From: Pseudoalteromonas sp. BSi20652
GTDB taxonomy: Bacteria > Pseudomonadota > Gammaproteobacteria > Enterobacterales > Alteromonadaceae
Assembly (NCBI RefSeq): GCF_000239855.1
Contig: NZ_BADT01000199.1
Span: 1-43,074 of the forward strand
Direction: 5' to 3'
Length of the DNA: 43,074 bases
Shown: positions 14,403-24,667 of the stretch, one piece after another
How positions within the stretch are numbered: the first letter of the stretch is position 1
Layout: every line of letters begins with the position of its first letter
The notes under the pieces: generated by a model
Database searches by the model: none
What the model was told of the DNA's origin: nothing
What the model saw: the letters and a program-made list of their open reading frames with translations, nothing else
Position numbers and translations under genes: made by a program

Positions 14403-17003
14403 ATGCAGCACATGACTACCGCACAAATTAGGCAACAGTTTTTAGACTTTTTTGCCAGCAAGCAACATCAAATAGTACCTTCTAGCTCGCTTATACCGGG
14501 TAACGATGCCACGTTGTTATTTAACAATGCCGGCATGGTGCAATTTAAAGATGTATTTTTAGGCGCAGAAAGCCGCCCTTATACACGTGCAACAAGCTCG
14601 CAGCGCTGTGTACGTGCTGGCGGTAAGCATAACGATTTAGAAAACGTAGGCTACACTGCTCGCCACCATACATTTTTTGAAATGTTAGGTAACTTCAGCT
14701 TTGGTGATTACTTTAAGCAAGACGCGATTAAGTTTGCATGGGAGTTTTTAACTGAGGTAGTAAGCCTACCTAAAGAAAAACTTTTAGTAACTATTTATCA
14801 CGATGATGAAGAAGCGTTTGGTTACTGGGCTAACGAAATTGGCTTACCAGAGGATCGTATTATTCGTATTGCGACCTCAGACAACTTTTGGTCTATGGGC
14901 GATACGGGTCCGTGTGGTCCGTGTTCTGAAATATTTTATGATCACGGCGAGCATATTTGGGGTGGTCCTCCAGGCTCTCCTGAGGAAGACGGCGACCGTT
15001 TCATCGAAATTTGGAACCTTGTATTTATGCAATACAACCGTCAAAGCGACGGTACAATGTTGCCTCTACCTAAGCAATCTGTTGATACGGGAATGGGCCT
15101 TGAGCGTATTTCTGCTATTTTGCAGGGCGTGCATTCAAACTACGAAATCGATTTATTCCAAGGCTTAATTGCCGCTGCTGCAAGTGTTACTAATGCACAA
15201 GACATGGACGACAAGTCACTACGCGTAGTGGCGGATCACATTCGTTCGTGTGCGTTTTTAATCTCAGACGGTGTTATGCCATCTAACGAAGGTCGTGGTT
15301 ATGTACTGCGCCGTATTATTCGTCGTGCTGTGCGCCACGGTAATAAGTTAGGTGCACAAGGTTCGTTTTTCTATAAATTAGTTGCTGCGCTAATTGAGCA
15401 AATGGGTCAAGCGTACCCAGAGCTTGCTAAGCAACAAGAAATTATCGAAAAAGTATTACGCATTGAAGAAGAGCAGTTTGGTAAAACACTTGAACGTGGC
15501 TTAGCTATTTTAGAAGAAAGCTTAAGCGACCTTAAAGGCGATATTATACCGGGCGACTTAGTATTTAAACTTTACGATACGTATGGTTTTCCAGCTGACT
15601 TAACGGCCGATGTTGCGCGTGAGCGCCAGATGACGATTGATCATCAAGGCTTTGAAGAGTGTATGGCTGTACAACGTAAAACAGCGCAACAAGCGGGTAA
15701 GTTTGGTGCTGATTACAATGACCAATTAAAATCAGATAAACACACTGACTTTAAAGGTTACGATAGCACTCATTATAGCGCGACCGTGGTTGAAATTTTT
15801 GCCGGTGGCGAAGCTGTTCAGTTATTAGAAGATGGTCAACAAGGTATTGTAGTATTAGACCGCACACCGTTTTACGCTGAATCAGGCGGCCAAACGGGCG
15901 ACACGGGTACTATTACAGTTGCGGGTGGCGAATTTAATGTTACTAATACCACTAAGCTTGGTAATGCTTTTGCTCACCACGGTACTGTGCAAGGGCGTAT
16001 TGGTGTTAATGACAAAGTTGACGCCACTATTGATGATACGCGCCGCGACAGCATTAAGAAAAACCACACAGCTACACATATTTTACACGAAGCACTACGC
16101 CAATTATTAGGCGATCATGTAGGCCAAAAAGGCTCACTTGTTCAGCCAGATCGTTTACGTTTTGACTTTTCGCATTTTGAAGCAGTTACAAAAGATGAGC
16201 TACGTGAAATTGAGCGTGTAGTTAATGACGAAATTCGTCGTAACTTTGCACTTAATACTGAGCTTATGGCTATTGATGATGCTAAAGCGAAAGGTGCTAT
16301 GGCGTTGTTTGGTGAAAAATACGATGACGAAGTACGTGTGGTAACCATTGGCGACTACTCTATTGAGCTTTGTGGTGGTACTCACGTTGAGCGCGCTGGC
16401 GATATTGGTTTATTCAAAATAGTATCTGAAAGCGGTATTGCAGCAGGCGTTCGCCGAATTGAAGCGGTAACCGGTGCAGAGGCTGTAGCGTACGTTAGCG
16501 AACAAGAGCAACAATTACATGATGTAGCTGCTTTAGTAAAAGGCGATAGCGCATCGGTACTTGAAAAAGTAACTGCGTTGCTTGAAAAGTCAAAAGGCCT
16601 TGAAAAGCAAATTGCACAACTTAGCGATAAGCTAGCAAGTGCTGCGGGCGCGTCTTTACTTGATTCGATTGTTGAAATTAACGGCGTTAAGCTACTTGTA
16701 GCAAACGTTGAAGGTACTGAATCTAAAGCGCTTCGCGGTATGGTTGATGACCTTAAAAACAAGATCGGCTCAGGTGTTATTGCACTGGGTGTTGCCAGTG
16801 GCGACAAAGTAAGCCTAATTGCCGGTGTAACGAAAGACTTAACAGGCAAAGTAAAAGCCGGTGAGTTAGTTAACCACATGGCAGGCCAAGTAGGTGGTAA
16901 AGGTGGCGGTCGTCCAGATATGGCACAAGCCGGTGGTAGTGAGCCACAAAACCTTGCTGCTGCACTAGATAGCGTGACAGCTTGGTTAACTGAGCGTACT
17001 TAA
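14403..17003 (+). CDS. alaS: Alanine-tRNA ligase
   Basis: A full-length 866-aa class II synthetase. The catalytic core occupies about 1-450 (motif region [31 protein letters not shown]). The editing domain at about 550-710 has [11 protein letters not shown] and [15 protein letters not shown], which carry the zinc and editing residues. The C-terminal C-Ala domain includes the glycine-rich [17 protein letters not shown]. It charges tRNA-Ala and clears Ser/Gly mischarging. AGGTGAG lies about 10 bp before the ATG. A second ATG three codons on is possible. Directly upstream of lysC (6-bp gap). Confidence 0.98.
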   Translation: MQHMTTAQIRQQFLDFFASKQHQIVPSSSLIPGNDATLLFNNAGMVQFKDVFLGAESRPYTRATSSQRCVRAGGKHNDLENVGYTARHHTFFEMLGNFSFGDYFKQDAIKFAWEFLTEVVSLPKEKLLVTIYHDDEEAFGYWANEIGLPEDRIIRIATSDNFWSMGDTGPCGPCSEIFYDHGEHIWGGPPGSPEEDGDRFIEIWNLVFMQYNRQSDGTMLPLPKQSVDTGMGLERISAILQGVHSNYEIDLFQGLIAAAASVTNAQDMDDKSLRVVADHIRSCAFLISDGVMPSNEGRGYVLRRIIRRAVRHGNKLGAQGSFFYKLVAALIEQMGQAYPELAKQQEIIEKVLRIEEEQFGKTLERGLAILEESLSDLKGDIIPGDLVFKLYDTYGFPADLTADVARERQMTIDHQGFEECMAVQRKTAQQAGKFGADYNDQLKSDKHTDFKGYDSTHYSATVVEIFAGGEAVQLLEDGQQGIVVLDRTPFYAESGGQTGDTGTITVAGGEFNVTNTTKLGNAFAHHGTVQGRIGVNDKVDATIDDTRRDSIKKNHTATHILHEALRQLLGDHVGQKGSLVQPDRLRFDFSHFEAVTKDELREIERVVNDEIRRNFALNTELMAIDDAKAKGAMALFGEKYDDEVRVVTIGDYSIELCGGTHVERAGDIGLFKIVSESGIAAGVRRIEAVTGAEAVAYVSEQEQQLHDVAALVKGDSASVLEKVTALLEKSKGLEKQIAQLSDKLASAAGASLLDSIVEINGVKLLVANVEGTESKALRGMVDDLKNKIGSGVIALGVASGDKVSLIAGVTKDLTGKVKAGELVNHMAGQVGGKGGGRPDMAQAGGSEPQNLAAALDSVTAWLTERT

Positions 17004-17009
17004 GCCTAA

Positions 17010-18227
17010 GTGGCGCTTATTGTTCAAAAATTCGGTGGCACTTCGGTCGGCTCAATAGAGCGAATTGAAGCAGTCGCCGACCTTGTTGTTAAAACCAGAC
17101 AACAAGGGCATCAAGTGGTTGTGGTGCTCTCGGCTATGTCGGGAGAAACCAACCGCTTAATTAACCTCGCCAAACAAATTGATACTCGCCCGAGTAGCCG
17201 TGAACTAGACGTACTTATTAGCACCGGAGAGCAGGTTTCTGTATCACTGCTTGCTATGGCTATTATAAAACGTGGTCATTCAGCTGTAAGCTTATTAGCC
17301 GATCAAGTCAATATTCTAACCGACAACATGTTTGGTAAAGCTCGTATTGCTGAGGTTGCTGCTACGCGCTTAAAGCATGAGCTTGAGCATAATCGTATTG
17401 CTATTATTGCTGGGTTTCAGGGACGTGATATTGAGGGCAATATTACAACGCTTGGACGCGGCGGCACCGATACATCGGCTGTAGAAATAGCAGCGGCTAT
17501 AAAAGCCGACGAATGCCAGATCTATACAGACGTTGATGGCGTATATACTACAGATCCTCGTGTTGAACCTAACGCGCGCAGAATGAGCCAAGTTACTTTT
17601 GCCGAAATGCTAGAACTGGCAAGTTTAGGGGCGAAAGTGTTGCATATTCGCTCGGTAGAAGCCGCAGGCAAACATAATGTGCCTCTTAGGGTGCTTTCTA
17701 GTTTTAATCCTGATGAAGGCACATTAATAAGTTTTGAGGAGAACGATATGCCTAACAAGGTAGTATCGGGGATTGCGTTTAATCGTGAAGAATGTTTAAT
17801 TAAGGTACAAGGTGTGCCAACAGGTACGCAATATCTTTCAAAAATATTGAAACTTTTTGCCGAAAATGGCATCGAAATAGATATGATTAATCAAGTTAAT
17901 CATAACTTTGAAAAAATAGACTATGCTTTTACTGTGCACTCGAATGATTATCTGCAAGCACTTGAATTATTGAGTGAAGATCAAGCTCAACTTGGTGCTC
18001 AAAATATAAGCGGATTGCAAGCAGTAGCTAAAGTTTCTGCTGTTGGCATGGGTATGAAATCTCATTCTGGTGTTGCTAGTTTATTTTTTGATGCATTAGC
18101 GCAGGAAAATATTAATGTGGTTTTAGTCTCGACTTCAGAGATTAAAATTTCAGTTTTAATAGATGAAAAGTACCTAGAGTTGGCAGTTCGTGCATTACAC
18201 AAAGCATTTTTAACAGAAAATGGATAG
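17010..18227 (+). CDS. lysC: Aspartate kinase (lysine-sensitive type)
   Basis: A 405-aa monofunctional aspartokinase. The kinase domain at 1-235 begins VQKFGGTSVG and contains GFQGRD and TLGRGGTDTSA. Two ACT domains follow at about 265-400 for feedback control by lysine and/or threonine. It phosphorylates aspartate at the head of the Lys/Thr/Met/diaminopimelate pathway. Start is GTG, 6 bp after the alaS stop, so both are probably on one transcript. No lysine riboswitch is visible, and one would not be expected between such tightly spaced genes. Confidence 0.95.
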   Translation: MALIVQKFGGTSVGSIERIEAVADLVVKTRQQGHQVVVVLSAMSGETNRLINLAKQIDTRPSSRELDVLISTGEQVSVSLLAMAIIKRGHSAVSLLADQVNILTDNMFGKARIAEVAATRLKHELEHNRIAIIAGFQGRDIEGNITTLGRGGTDTSAVEIAAAIKADECQIYTDVDGVYTTDPRVEPNARRMSQVTFAEMLELASLGAKVLHIRSVEAAGKHNVPLRVLSSFNPDEGTLISFEENDMPNKVVSGIAFNREECLIKVQGVPTGTQYLSKILKLFAENGIEIDMINQVNHNFEKIDYAFTVHSNDYLQALELLSEDQAQLGAQNISGLQAVAKVSAVGMGMKSHSGVASLFFDALAQENINVVLVSTSEIKISVLIDEKYLELAVRALHKAFLTENG

Positions 18228-18318
18228 ATTGAGAGTTTTTACTTACTTTTCAGTCTAATTTTCATTAGTATGGAAAAGCGGAATCTTATAATTTTTATTG
18301 GAACATGGGAGCAAGAGA

Positions 18319-18510
18319 ATGCTAATACTAACTCGTAGAGTAGGTGAAACCCTAATGATTGGTGACGAAGTAACAGTTACTGTTCTAGGTGTTAAAGGAA
18401 ATCAAGTTCGAATCGGTGTTAATGCACCAAAAGACGTATCAGTGCATCGTGAAGAGATTTACATGCGCATACAAGCTGAAAAGTCGAACCCTAATCCGGG
18501 CAATGCTTAA
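18319..18510 (+). CDS. csrA: Carbon storage regulator CsrA
   Basis: The 63-aa RNA-binding global regulator begins at the ATG at 18319 ([16 protein letters not shown]), preceded by GGGAGCAAGAG. An in-frame ATG 21 bp earlier would add seven residues not found in the family. The RNA-contact residues (L4, R6, R7 and the VHREEIY segment with R44) are kept. It represses or stabilises mRNAs by binding GGA motifs. A 90-bp gap after lysC probably contains its own promoter. The terminator follows 42 bp later. The alaS-lysC-csrA order is common in this group. Confidence 0.97.
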   Translation: MLILTRRVGETLMIGDEVTVTVLGVKGNQVRIGVNAPKDVSVHREEIYMRIQAEKSNPNPGNA

Positions 18511-18551
18511 TCAACACGTATACGTAGTTGAGTGATTAACTCAGCTAGATT

Positions 18552-18578
18552 AAAAGCCACTCACTGAGTGGCTTTTTT
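18552..18578. terminator. Bidirectional terminator between csrA and the YcxB-like gene
   Basis: AAAAGCCACT-CACTG-AGTGGCTTTTTT pairs fully, with A and T runs on both sides, so it can stop csrA on the plus strand and the facing gene on the minus strand. The facing gene's last codons lie inside it. Confidence 0.88.
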
Positions 18579-19028
18579 GTTTATAAAAGCGAGTGTTTCT
18601 GGGGTTAATATTTGTTTTGAAATGTACTGCATGCCGCTTTTATTTTTAATGATGATACCTTGCTGCGTATCTATTATTTCGCTTATGTCTTGCCAAGTTA
18701 ATTGAAAGCTTTTGTAATGATTAGCCGATTTAATGCCTTCTTCATCAAAGGTAAGTGTTACTTCAGAGCCTGATGCTCTGCTGAGCATTTGTCTGGTTAC
18801 CCACCAAGGCCTGCGGTAGTAAAAAGCGACGCACTCTAGTACACCTAGCATGATCATAAACGAGCCTAGGTAATGGTCGTTTAAAACATAAATACCAAAT
18901 AAACCAAGCGCAACCAGTAGTACAAGTAAAAAGTATTTAGGTTTTGCACGTTTACTGTAAGGGAGTGACTCATCAAAGCACTCGTAAAAGTAGGGTTTAT
19001 CTAGTGTGTACGTTGTTGTAAATGCCAT
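18561..19028 (-). CDS. YcxB-like membrane protein
   Basis: A 155-aa protein with two adjacent membrane helices (about 31-49 and 54-70) followed by a beta-rich cytoplasmic domain (TLTFDEEGIKSANHYKSFQLTWQDISEI...GIIIKNKSG) of the YcxB type. The short hydrophilic N-terminus has FYECFDES. Function is unknown in all relatives that I recall. It is monocistronic and faces csrA. Confidence 0.7.
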   Translation of the reverse strand: MAFTTTYTLDKPYFYECFDESLPYSKRAKPKYFLLVLLVALGLFGIYVLNDHYLGSFMIMLGVLECVAFYYRRPWWVTRQMLSRASGSEVTLTFDEEGIKSANHYKSFQLTWQDISEIIDTQQGIIIKNKSGMQYISKQILTPETLAFINKKATQ

Positions 19029-19116
19029 ATTGCCTTACTTTAATTATCGTTTTTTTATTTTAACAAGCTAACCGCTAAATGAGCAGCTTTATAGTCATTG
19101 ATTTTATTACAGGCAC

Positions 19117-19144
19117 AAAAAAACGGCTCGAAAGCCGTTTTTTA
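19117..19144 (-). terminator. Terminator for the small lipoprotein gene
   Basis: AAAAAACGGCT-CGAA-AGCCGTTTTTT, with a very stable CGAA-type tetraloop on the plus strand and A/T runs on both sides. It lies just past the stop of the minus-strand lipoprotein gene (19161). It could also act for plus-strand readthrough. Confidence 0.85.
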
Positions 19145-19160
19145 GCGATACCCAGAAGAA

Positions 19161-19352
19161 TTAACAGTTAGTTTCTTCGGCGTTTACGCCTTCTTTAACA
19201 TTTTCACATGCATCTTCTACTTTGTTTTGCACGTCAGTTACTGCTTCGTCAATACGCTCACCAGCATCCTCTGCATGGTTATCTTCACAACCCATGATGA
19301 AAAAACTTGCGAATACGCCAATTAATGCTGCTTTTAAAGTTGTAGAGTTCAT
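19161..19352 (-). CDS. Small acidic lipoprotein
   Basis: A 63-aa precursor with lipobox FIMGC (Cys22), giving a mature peptide of about 42 residues that is highly acidic and helical (EDAGERIDEAVTDVQNKVEDACENVKEG). The heptad-like spacing suggests a coiled coil, as in entericidin- or Lpp-like small lipoproteins. Two further cysteines are present (DACEN and the terminal Cys). A DUF1328 gene lies 57 bp upstream on the same strand. Such pairs occur among envelope-stress genes in my recollection. Function unknown. Confidence 0.75.
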   Translation of the reverse strand: MNSTTLKAALIGVFASFFIMGCEDNHAEDAGERIDEAVTDVQNKVEDACENVKEGVNAEETNC

Positions 19353-19409
19353 AATGTAATTCCTTGTAAGTATTAATTAAAATTAGTGTTTGTTAGTTGA
19401 ATGCCTTAT

Positions 19410-19583
19410 CTACCTGGGAGATTTACCACGTAGTGCACCTGAAACTAATGAAATCACTAAAAGTACTATAAAGATAAAAAATATAATTTTTGCTATACCA
19501 GCTGCGGCACCTGCGATGCCACCAAAACCTAACACTGCAGCGATTAAAGCAATAACTAAAAATGTAATTGTCCAGCGTAACAT
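19410..19583 (-). CDS. DUF1328 (YtjA-like) small membrane protein
   Basis: A 57-aa protein starting [16 protein letters not shown] and ending GALRGKSPR. It has two membrane helices (5-26 and 30-50) around the glycine- and alanine-rich [14 protein letters not shown] signature of DUF1328. ATG at 19583 follows AAGGAGAAA, an excellent ribosome site. The predicted protein fits E. coli YtjA in size and pattern. Function is unknown; relatives are often stress-induced. It is easily missed because of its length. Confidence 0.9.
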   Translation of the reverse strand: MLRWTITFLVIALIAAVLGFGGIAGAAAGIAKIIFFIFIVLLVISLVSGALRGKSPR

Positions 19584-19623
19584 TGTTTTCTCCTTGGTTT
19601 GTCAAATTGTTCGAATTAACTGA

Positions 19624-20102
19624 TGCCAGTTATATGCCAAAGTTAATTTTTGTTTAATATCAGTTTGTTATGTTTTTTATCTGTGTTTTTAGTTATTAGT
19701 AAGTTAGTAACTTTTACGCTTTGTTATGTAAGTTATTCACACTGTTACAAGTTGCTGGTAAATATTCACTGAAAATAATATTTATGGTAAGACCAATTAA
19801 CAATTTTGCGTAATTTTCTACTTACTTATAATGTTTAGCGTTTATTTTTATTAAGTTAAATAGTTAATTAATAACTTTCATATAACTATTGGCTATAGTC
19901 GTTATTTTCTGTATGTATTGTAGGGCGCATGGTTGCTGGATTAAGGCATGCAAATTAGTTGAGTGTTGTGTTGTTTGTAGTTTAATTGGTTTTACCAATT
20001 TACAAGATGTAGACAAAGCCATTAGTTTTGTTATTATTCAGTGAATAAATATTTAATTAAATCGATTTTTTATTTTCGATATGATTTTCAAGGGGGATAA
20101 AA
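19624..20102. other. AT-rich intergenic region upstream of the oad operon
   Basis: About 480 bp with no supportable gene. It must hold the promoters of the DUF1328 gene (minus) and oadGAB (plus). Several TTAACT/AATTAA-rich stretches are present but I cannot assign a single best promoter. A strong AAGGGGGAT site lies at the end, ahead of oadG. Confidence 0.5.
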
Positions 20103-20345
20103 ATGGATATAGGTGCTCTACTCACAACGGCTGGTAGCTTAATGTTAACTGGTATGGTTGGGGTGTTTGTATTTTTGTCGTTATTAATTGGTGCAGTAAC
20201 GCTTATGTCTAATTTGGTGACGCGCTATAGCGAGCCAGAAGCATCACCAGTTAAATCACCGTCTTTTAAATCTCAAGGTGTGCCTAATGAGCACATCGCT
20301 GCTATTAGTGCTGCCATTGCTCAGTACAAATCAAATAACAAATAA
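20103..20345 (+). CDS. oadG: Oxaloacetate decarboxylase gamma chain
   Basis: An 80-aa small subunit with one membrane helix (about 14-36) and a short hydrophilic tail ending [17 protein letters not shown], the segment that binds the alpha chain. In Klebsiella and Vibrio OadG holds the alpha and beta chains together and carries zinc through C-terminal residues. It has a very strong ribosome site (AAGGGGGAT) and lies 11 bp before oadA, in the standard oadGAB order. Confidence 0.93.
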   Translation: MDIGALLTTAGSLMLTGMVGVFVFLSLLIGAVTLMSNLVTRYSEPEASPVKSPSFKSQGVPNEHIAAISAAIAQYKSNNK

Positions 20346-20356
20346 GGGGCACACAC

Positions 20357-22138
20357 ATGGCTAAATTAAAATTAACAGAATTGGTATTACGCGATGCGCA
20401 CCAATCATTGCTCGCAACACGTATGCGCTTAGACGATATGTTACCAATTGCTAGTAAGTTAGACGATGCAGGTTACTGGTCTATTGAATCGTGGGGCGGT
20501 GCTACATTTGATTCGTGTATTCGTTATTTAGGCGAAGATCCTTGGGAGCGTATTCGTGCGCTTAAAAAAGCGATGCCTAATACTAAACAGCAAATGCTAT
20601 TACGCGGTCAAAATCTATTAGGCTACCGCCATTACGCTGATGACGTAGTTGAAAAATTTGTAGAGCGCGCACATAAAAATGGCGTTGACGTATTTCGTAT
20701 ATTTGATGCAATGAACGATGTACGTAACCTAGAAACAGCGATTAAAGCGGCTATAAAAGTAGGCGCACATGCTCAAGGTACTATTTCGTATACTGTAAGT
20801 CCTGTTCATACGCTTGAAATGTGGTTAACGCTTGCTAAGCAATTAGAAGATTTAGGCTGTCATTCAATTTGTATTAAAGATATGGCGGGTTTATTAAAGC
20901 CGTACGATGCTGAAAAACTAATTAAAGCACTCAAAGAAACCGTATCGGTTCCTATTGCTATGCAGTGCCACGCTACAACTGGTTTAAGTACTGCGACTTA
21001 TCAAAAAGCGATTGATGCAGGCATTGATATGCTTGATACCGCTATTTCATCTATGAGTATGACTTACGGCCACACAGCAACTGAAACTATCGTATCGATA
21101 GTTGAAGGGACTGAGCGCGATACTGACCTTGATTTAAACCATCTAGAAGAAATTGCGGCTTACTTTAGAGATGTACGTAAAAAATATGCGGCATTTGAAG
21201 GTAGCTTAAAAGGGGTTGATGGCCGTATTTTACTCGCTCAAGTACCTGGTGGCATGCTTACAAACATGGAAAACCAACTTAAAGAGCAAGGCGCGGCAGA
21301 TAAGCTTAATGAAGTTTTGCTTGAGATCCCACGCGTACGTGAAGATCTTGGCTTTTTACCTTTAGTAACACCCACGTCGCAAATTGTAGGTACGCAAGCC
21401 GTACTTAACGTGCTAACGGGTGAGCGTTATAAAACAATTACTAAAGAAACTGCTGGCGTATTAAAAGGTGAATATGGCCTAACACCAGCACCAATGAATA
21501 AAGAGCTACAAGAGCGTGTGCTTGATGGCGCTGAGGTTATTACTTGTCGCCCTGCTGATAACATTGCACCAGAGCTTGCAACGCTTGAAGCTGAATTATT
21601 AAAAGAAGCGCAAGAGCAAGGTTTAACACTTGCTGATGATCAAATTGATGACGTACTAACTTATGCATTATTTCCACAAGTGGGTTTGAAGTTTATTAAA
21701 AACCGTAACAACCCAGATGCATTTGAGCCAGTACCTTCTGTTGAAGATAAAAGTAATAAAGTAGCTTCTAAATCAGCTTCAAATAATAACAGCGTTAAAG
21801 CTGAGCAGTACAGCGTAAAAGTAGATGGTAAAGTTTACGACGTAGTTGTGGCGCAAGGTGGTGAGCTAAAAGAGGTAACATTAAAAGACTCTGAGCACAT
21901 TCCTCAGTCTGCTTCGGTTGCATCAGGCGAAACGCTTAATGCACCTTTAGCCGGTAACATTTTTAAGATTAAGGTAAAAGCGGGTCAAGTTGTTAACGAA
22001 GGTGATGTAGTGATTATTATGGAAGCCATGAAAATGGAAACTGAAATACGCGCTACGCATACCGGAACAATTGCTGAGGTGTTAGTTGGTGAAGGCGATG
22101 CTGTAACTACCGGCGACGCTATGATTGCATTAGCTTAG
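20357..22138 (+). CDS. oadA: Oxaloacetate decarboxylase alpha chain (biotin carboxyltransferase)
   Basis: A 593-aa soluble subunit that moves CO2 from oxaloacetate to biotin, yielding pyruvate. The carboxyltransferase TIM barrel covers about 5-260 ([26 protein letters not shown], metal-site MQCHATTG). A conserved carboxylase domain follows to about 460, then a linker rich in Ser and Asn, then a biotinyl domain whose EAMKMET places biotin on K559. It works with the membrane beta chain encoded 13 bp downstream. Expression probably occurs as one oadGAB transcript. Confidence 0.97.
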   Translation: MAKLKLTELVLRDAHQSLLATRMRLDDMLPIASKLDDAGYWSIESWGGATFDSCIRYLGEDPWERIRALKKAMPNTKQQMLLRGQNLLGYRHYADDVVEKFVERAHKNGVDVFRIFDAMNDVRNLETAIKAAIKVGAHAQGTISYTVSPVHTLEMWLTLAKQLEDLGCHSICIKDMAGLLKPYDAEKLIKALKETVSVPIAMQCHATTGLSTATYQKAIDAGIDMLDTAISSMSMTYGHTATETIVSIVEGTERDTDLDLNHLEEIAAYFRDVRKKYAAFEGSLKGVDGRILLAQVPGGMLTNMENQLKEQGAADKLNEVLLEIPRVREDLGFLPLVTPTSQIVGTQAVLNVLTGERYKTITKETAGVLKGEYGLTPAPMNKELQERVLDGAEVITCRPADNIAPELATLEAELLKEAQEQGLTLADDQIDDVLTYALFPQVGLKFIKNRNNPDAFEPVPSVEDKSNKVASKSASNNNSVKAEQYSVKVDGKVYDVVVAQGGELKEVTLKDSEHIPQSASVASGETLNAPLAGNIFKIKVKAGQVVNEGDVVIIMEAMKMETEIRATHTGTIAEVLVGEGDAVTTGDAMIALA

Positions 22139-22151
22139 GAGTAAATAGAGG

Positions 22152-23282
22152 ATGGAAGGTATTTTAAACCTCTGGAATGCGACAGGCATTGCTAACTTTA
22201 CAATCCCATCGTTAATTATGATTGCGGTAGGGTGTTTATTACTGTTTTTAGCAATAGCTAAAGGCTTTGAACCACTATTATTACTACCGATTGGTTTTGG
22301 TGCAATTTTAACAAATGTACCAGTGGCAGGTTTGTCAGACCCCGGTGGGCTTTTGTATTACGTTTATTACGTGGGTATTGATACGGGGATTTTTCCGTTA
22401 TTAATATTTATGGGAGTAGGGGCGCTGACCGACTTTAGCGCGCTTATTGCAAACCCTCGTATGTTGCTATTAGGTGCGGCTGCACAGTTTGGTATTTTTG
22501 CGACTTTGTTTGGCGCAATATTATTAAACTATGTGCCAGGCTTTGAGTTTACTCTACAGGATGCATCGGCTATTGCCATTATAGGTGGTGCAGATGGCCC
22601 AACGGCAATATTTTTAGCATCAAAACTGGCACCTGATTTACTCGGCGCAATAGCAGTAGCTGCATATTCATACATGGCACTTGTGCCAATTATTCAGCCG
22701 CCAATTATGCGTGCGTTAACAACTCCAGAAGAACGTAAAATTAAGATGCCAGAGCTTCGCAAAGTATCTAAAAAGGAAAAGATTATTTTCCCACTGATGG
22801 TACTTAGTTTAACAGCTATGTTTTTACCGGCTGCTATACCGCTTGTAGGTATGTTTTGTTTAGGTAACTTAATGCGAGAGTCGGGTGTTGTTGATAGATT
22901 AAGCAACAGTGCTCAAAACGAAATCATCAATGTTACAACTATATTTTTAGGATTAGCTGTAGGATCTAAATTAGCAGCAGATAAGTTTTTAACTGTTGAG
23001 ACGATTGGTATTTTAGTGCTTGGCGCATTGGCTTTTGCAATTGGTACGGCATCTGGCGTATTTATGGCAAAAGGACTTAACCGTATATCTAAAACACCTA
23101 TAAACCCATTAATTGGTGCTGCAGGCGTATCTGCTGTGCCAATGGCAGCACGAGTAGTTAATAAAGTTGGCCTTGAAAGCAACCCACATAACTTTTTACT
23201 TATGCATGCTATGGGACCTAACGTAGCGGGTGTACTTGGTAGTGCAGTTGCTGCGGGTATTTTATTAGCACTTGTTGGCTAA
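22152..23282 (+). CDS. oadB: Oxaloacetate decarboxylase beta chain (Na+ pump)
   Basis: A 376-aa integral membrane subunit, with about nine helices, that decarboxylates carboxybiotin and exports Na+. Signature stretches include [15 protein letters not shown] and [11 protein letters not shown], which carries the Na+-site aspartate, as well as [14 protein letters not shown]. Na+-pumping fits a marine lifestyle that relies on sodium gradients, and also fits the NhaC-like gene at 4053. The start ATG has AGGAG about 14 bp upstream and another GAGG close to it. Confidence 0.96.
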   Translation: MEGILNLWNATGIANFTIPSLIMIAVGCLLLFLAIAKGFEPLLLLPIGFGAILTNVPVAGLSDPGGLLYYVYYVGIDTGIFPLLIFMGVGALTDFSALIANPRMLLLGAAAQFGIFATLFGAILLNYVPGFEFTLQDASAIAIIGGADGPTAIFLASKLAPDLLGAIAVAAYSYMALVPIIQPPIMRALTTPEERKIKMPELRKVSKKEKIIFPLMVLSLTAMFLPAAIPLVGMFCLGNLMRESGVVDRLSNSAQNEIINVTTIFLGLAVGSKLAADKFLTVETIGILVLGALAFAIGTASGVFMAKGLNRISKTPINPLIGAAGVSAVPMAARVVNKVGLESNPHNFLLMHAMGPNVAGVLGSAVAAGILLALVG

Positions 23283-23311
23283 TAATTAACGTGGTAGTTA
23301 ATAAATGATTT

Positions 23312-23337
23312 AGCGCAGTTTACTGCGCTTTTTTTTG
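23312..23337 (+). terminator. Rho-independent terminator of oadGAB
   Basis: AGCGCAG-TTTA-CTGCGCT followed by eight T, 29 bp after the oadB stop. Confidence 0.9.
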
Positions 23338-23424
23338 CTCTTAATTTGTTCACCGCTAAATAGTTTCTTGTTTAGCGCTTTTTGTTTACAGTAACAGTTC
23401 TTCAAAATATTAAGGATAGTTACC

Positions 23425-24396
23425 ATGCTTCACACACCGTTAGCAAAGCACTTACCTCATGTTAGCCAACTTGTATTTGGATGCATGGGTCTGGGCGGTA
23501 GTTGGAATAAAGACGCGATCACTGATGCACATGTTAAGCAAGCTCATGAATGCATAGATAACGCTATTGAAGGTGGCATTAATTTTTTTGATCTTGCTGA
23601 TATTTATACTTTTGGTAAAGCAGAACAGGTTTTTGGTAAAGCATTAAGTGAGCGACCAGAGCTTAGAGAACACATGTATATTCAATCTAAGTGTGGGATT
23701 CGTTTTGAAGATGACTTAGGACCAAAGCGCTATGATTTTTCACCAAAGTGGATTGAGCAATCAGTTGAAGCTTCCTTGAAGCGATTAAATACAGACTATT
23801 TAGACGTACTTATGCTACATCGTCCTGATCCACTCATGGAGGTTAACGAAATTGCTCGTATATTTAGTTGCTTAAAAGAAAGCGGTAAAGTACGCAATTT
23901 TGCAGTATCTAATATGCAGCAACACCAAATGAATTTTTTACAGCATGCACTTGATATGCCGATTGTGGCTAATCAAATTGAGGCTAGTTTACAAAAACAT
24001 CAGTTTGTTGATGAAGGTGTATATGCCGGTAACCGTGACGGTAAAGATCTTAATTTTACACCCGGTAGTATTGAGTACTGTCGCCATTTTGAAATTCAAA
24101 TTCAAAGCTGGGGTAGTTTATGCCAAGGTTTATACAGTGGAAGTGATTTATCAAACGCATCGCAGGCTGATATAAACACCAGTCTTTTAGTTAATAAGCT
24201 AGCTGCACTTTATGATACTTCTGCTGAGGCGATTGTAATTGCATGGTTACTGCGCCACCCCGCATCTATTCAGCCCATTATTGGAACGACTAATGCTAAG
24301 CGTATTAAAGCCTCTTGTGATGCTGTAAACGTACAACTAACTCGTGAGCATTGGTATGCACTTTATGTAAGTGCTAAAGGCCATGAATTACCATAA
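23425..24396 (+). CDS. Aldo/keto reductase (YdhF-like)
   Basis: A 323-aa NADPH-dependent oxidoreductase of the AKR superfamily. The catalytic tetrad is visible: D and Y in FDLADIYTFGKAE (about 50-62), K in QSKCGI (about 89) and H in LMLHRPDP (about 132). The nucleotide-binding end reads IIGTTNAKRIKAS (about 290-302). It is closest in style to E. coli YdhF. The natural substrate is unknown. It has a good ribosome site (AAGGATAG). The small membrane protein gene follows 13 bp later. Confidence 0.9.
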   Translation: MLHTPLAKHLPHVSQLVFGCMGLGGSWNKDAITDAHVKQAHECIDNAIEGGINFFDLADIYTFGKAEQVFGKALSERPELREHMYIQSKCGIRFEDDLGPKRYDFSPKWIEQSVEASLKRLNTDYLDVLMLHRPDPLMEVNEIARIFSCLKESGKVRNFAVSNMQQHQMNFLQHALDMPIVANQIEASLQKHQFVDEGVYAGNRDGKDLNFTPGSIEYCRHFEIQIQSWGSLCQGLYSGSDLSNASQADINTSLLVNKLAALYDTSAEAIVIAWLLRHPASIQPIIGTTNAKRIKASCDAVNVQLTREHWYALYVSAKGHELP

Positions 24397-24409
24397 GTAG
24401 GGCGTTAAT

Positions 24410-24586
24410 ATGAACATATTCGTTATTTTAATTGGTTTGTTTGTTGCCTTGGCGATACTCATTCCATTGCTTGAAAAATATCAAAGTAAAATAGGCCTCA
24501 ACGGTGCAACCAAATACAGCAAATATATTTGGCCATTAGTGATGGTGTCTTTAGTTATTCAGCTAATATATGTATTAATGTATTAA
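24410..24586 (+). CDS. Small two-helix membrane protein
   Basis: A 58-aa frame from ATG at 24410 (MNIFVILIGLFVALAILIPL...) with hydrophobic helices at about 2-20 and 40-56 and a short polar loop (EKYQSKIGLNGATKYSKY). AGGGCG precedes the ATG, 13 bp after the reductase stop. It ends inside a short tandem repeat and is followed by a strong terminator. Frame, spacing and composition support a real gene. The family is not recognised. Confidence 0.7.
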   Translation: MNIFVILIGLFVALAILIPLLEKYQSKIGLNGATKYSKYIWPLVMVSLVIQLIYVLMY

Positions 24587-24600
24587 TGTATTAATGTATT
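24571..24600 (+). repeat. 8-bp tandem repeat TGTATTAA, 3.75 copies
   Basis: Three exact copies of TGTATTAA plus TGTATT run across the last codons and stop codon of the small membrane protein gene. The unit length is not a multiple of three. Confidence 0.9.
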
Positions 24601-24609
24601 TAGCGGATA

Positions 24610-24653
24610 CAAAAAAGCCTTTGCAGGTTTAACCTGTAAAGGCTTTTTTAATG
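24610..24653. terminator. Bidirectional terminator
   Basis: AAAAAAGCCTTTGCAGGT pairs with ACCTGTAAAGGCTTTTTT across a short TTA loop, with one G-T pair or mismatch. A- and T-runs on both sides make it usable by the small membrane protein transcript and by the M23 peptidase gene facing it. Confidence 0.85.
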
Positions 24654-24667
24654 TTTATTAATAAACT

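Noticed and set aside
16382-16879. 165-codon minus-strand frame inside alaS
   Set aside because: Antisense shadow of a highly conserved gene.
17010-17010. Lysine riboswitch before lysC
   Set aside because: Only 6 bp separate alaS and lysC, so there is no room for a leader.
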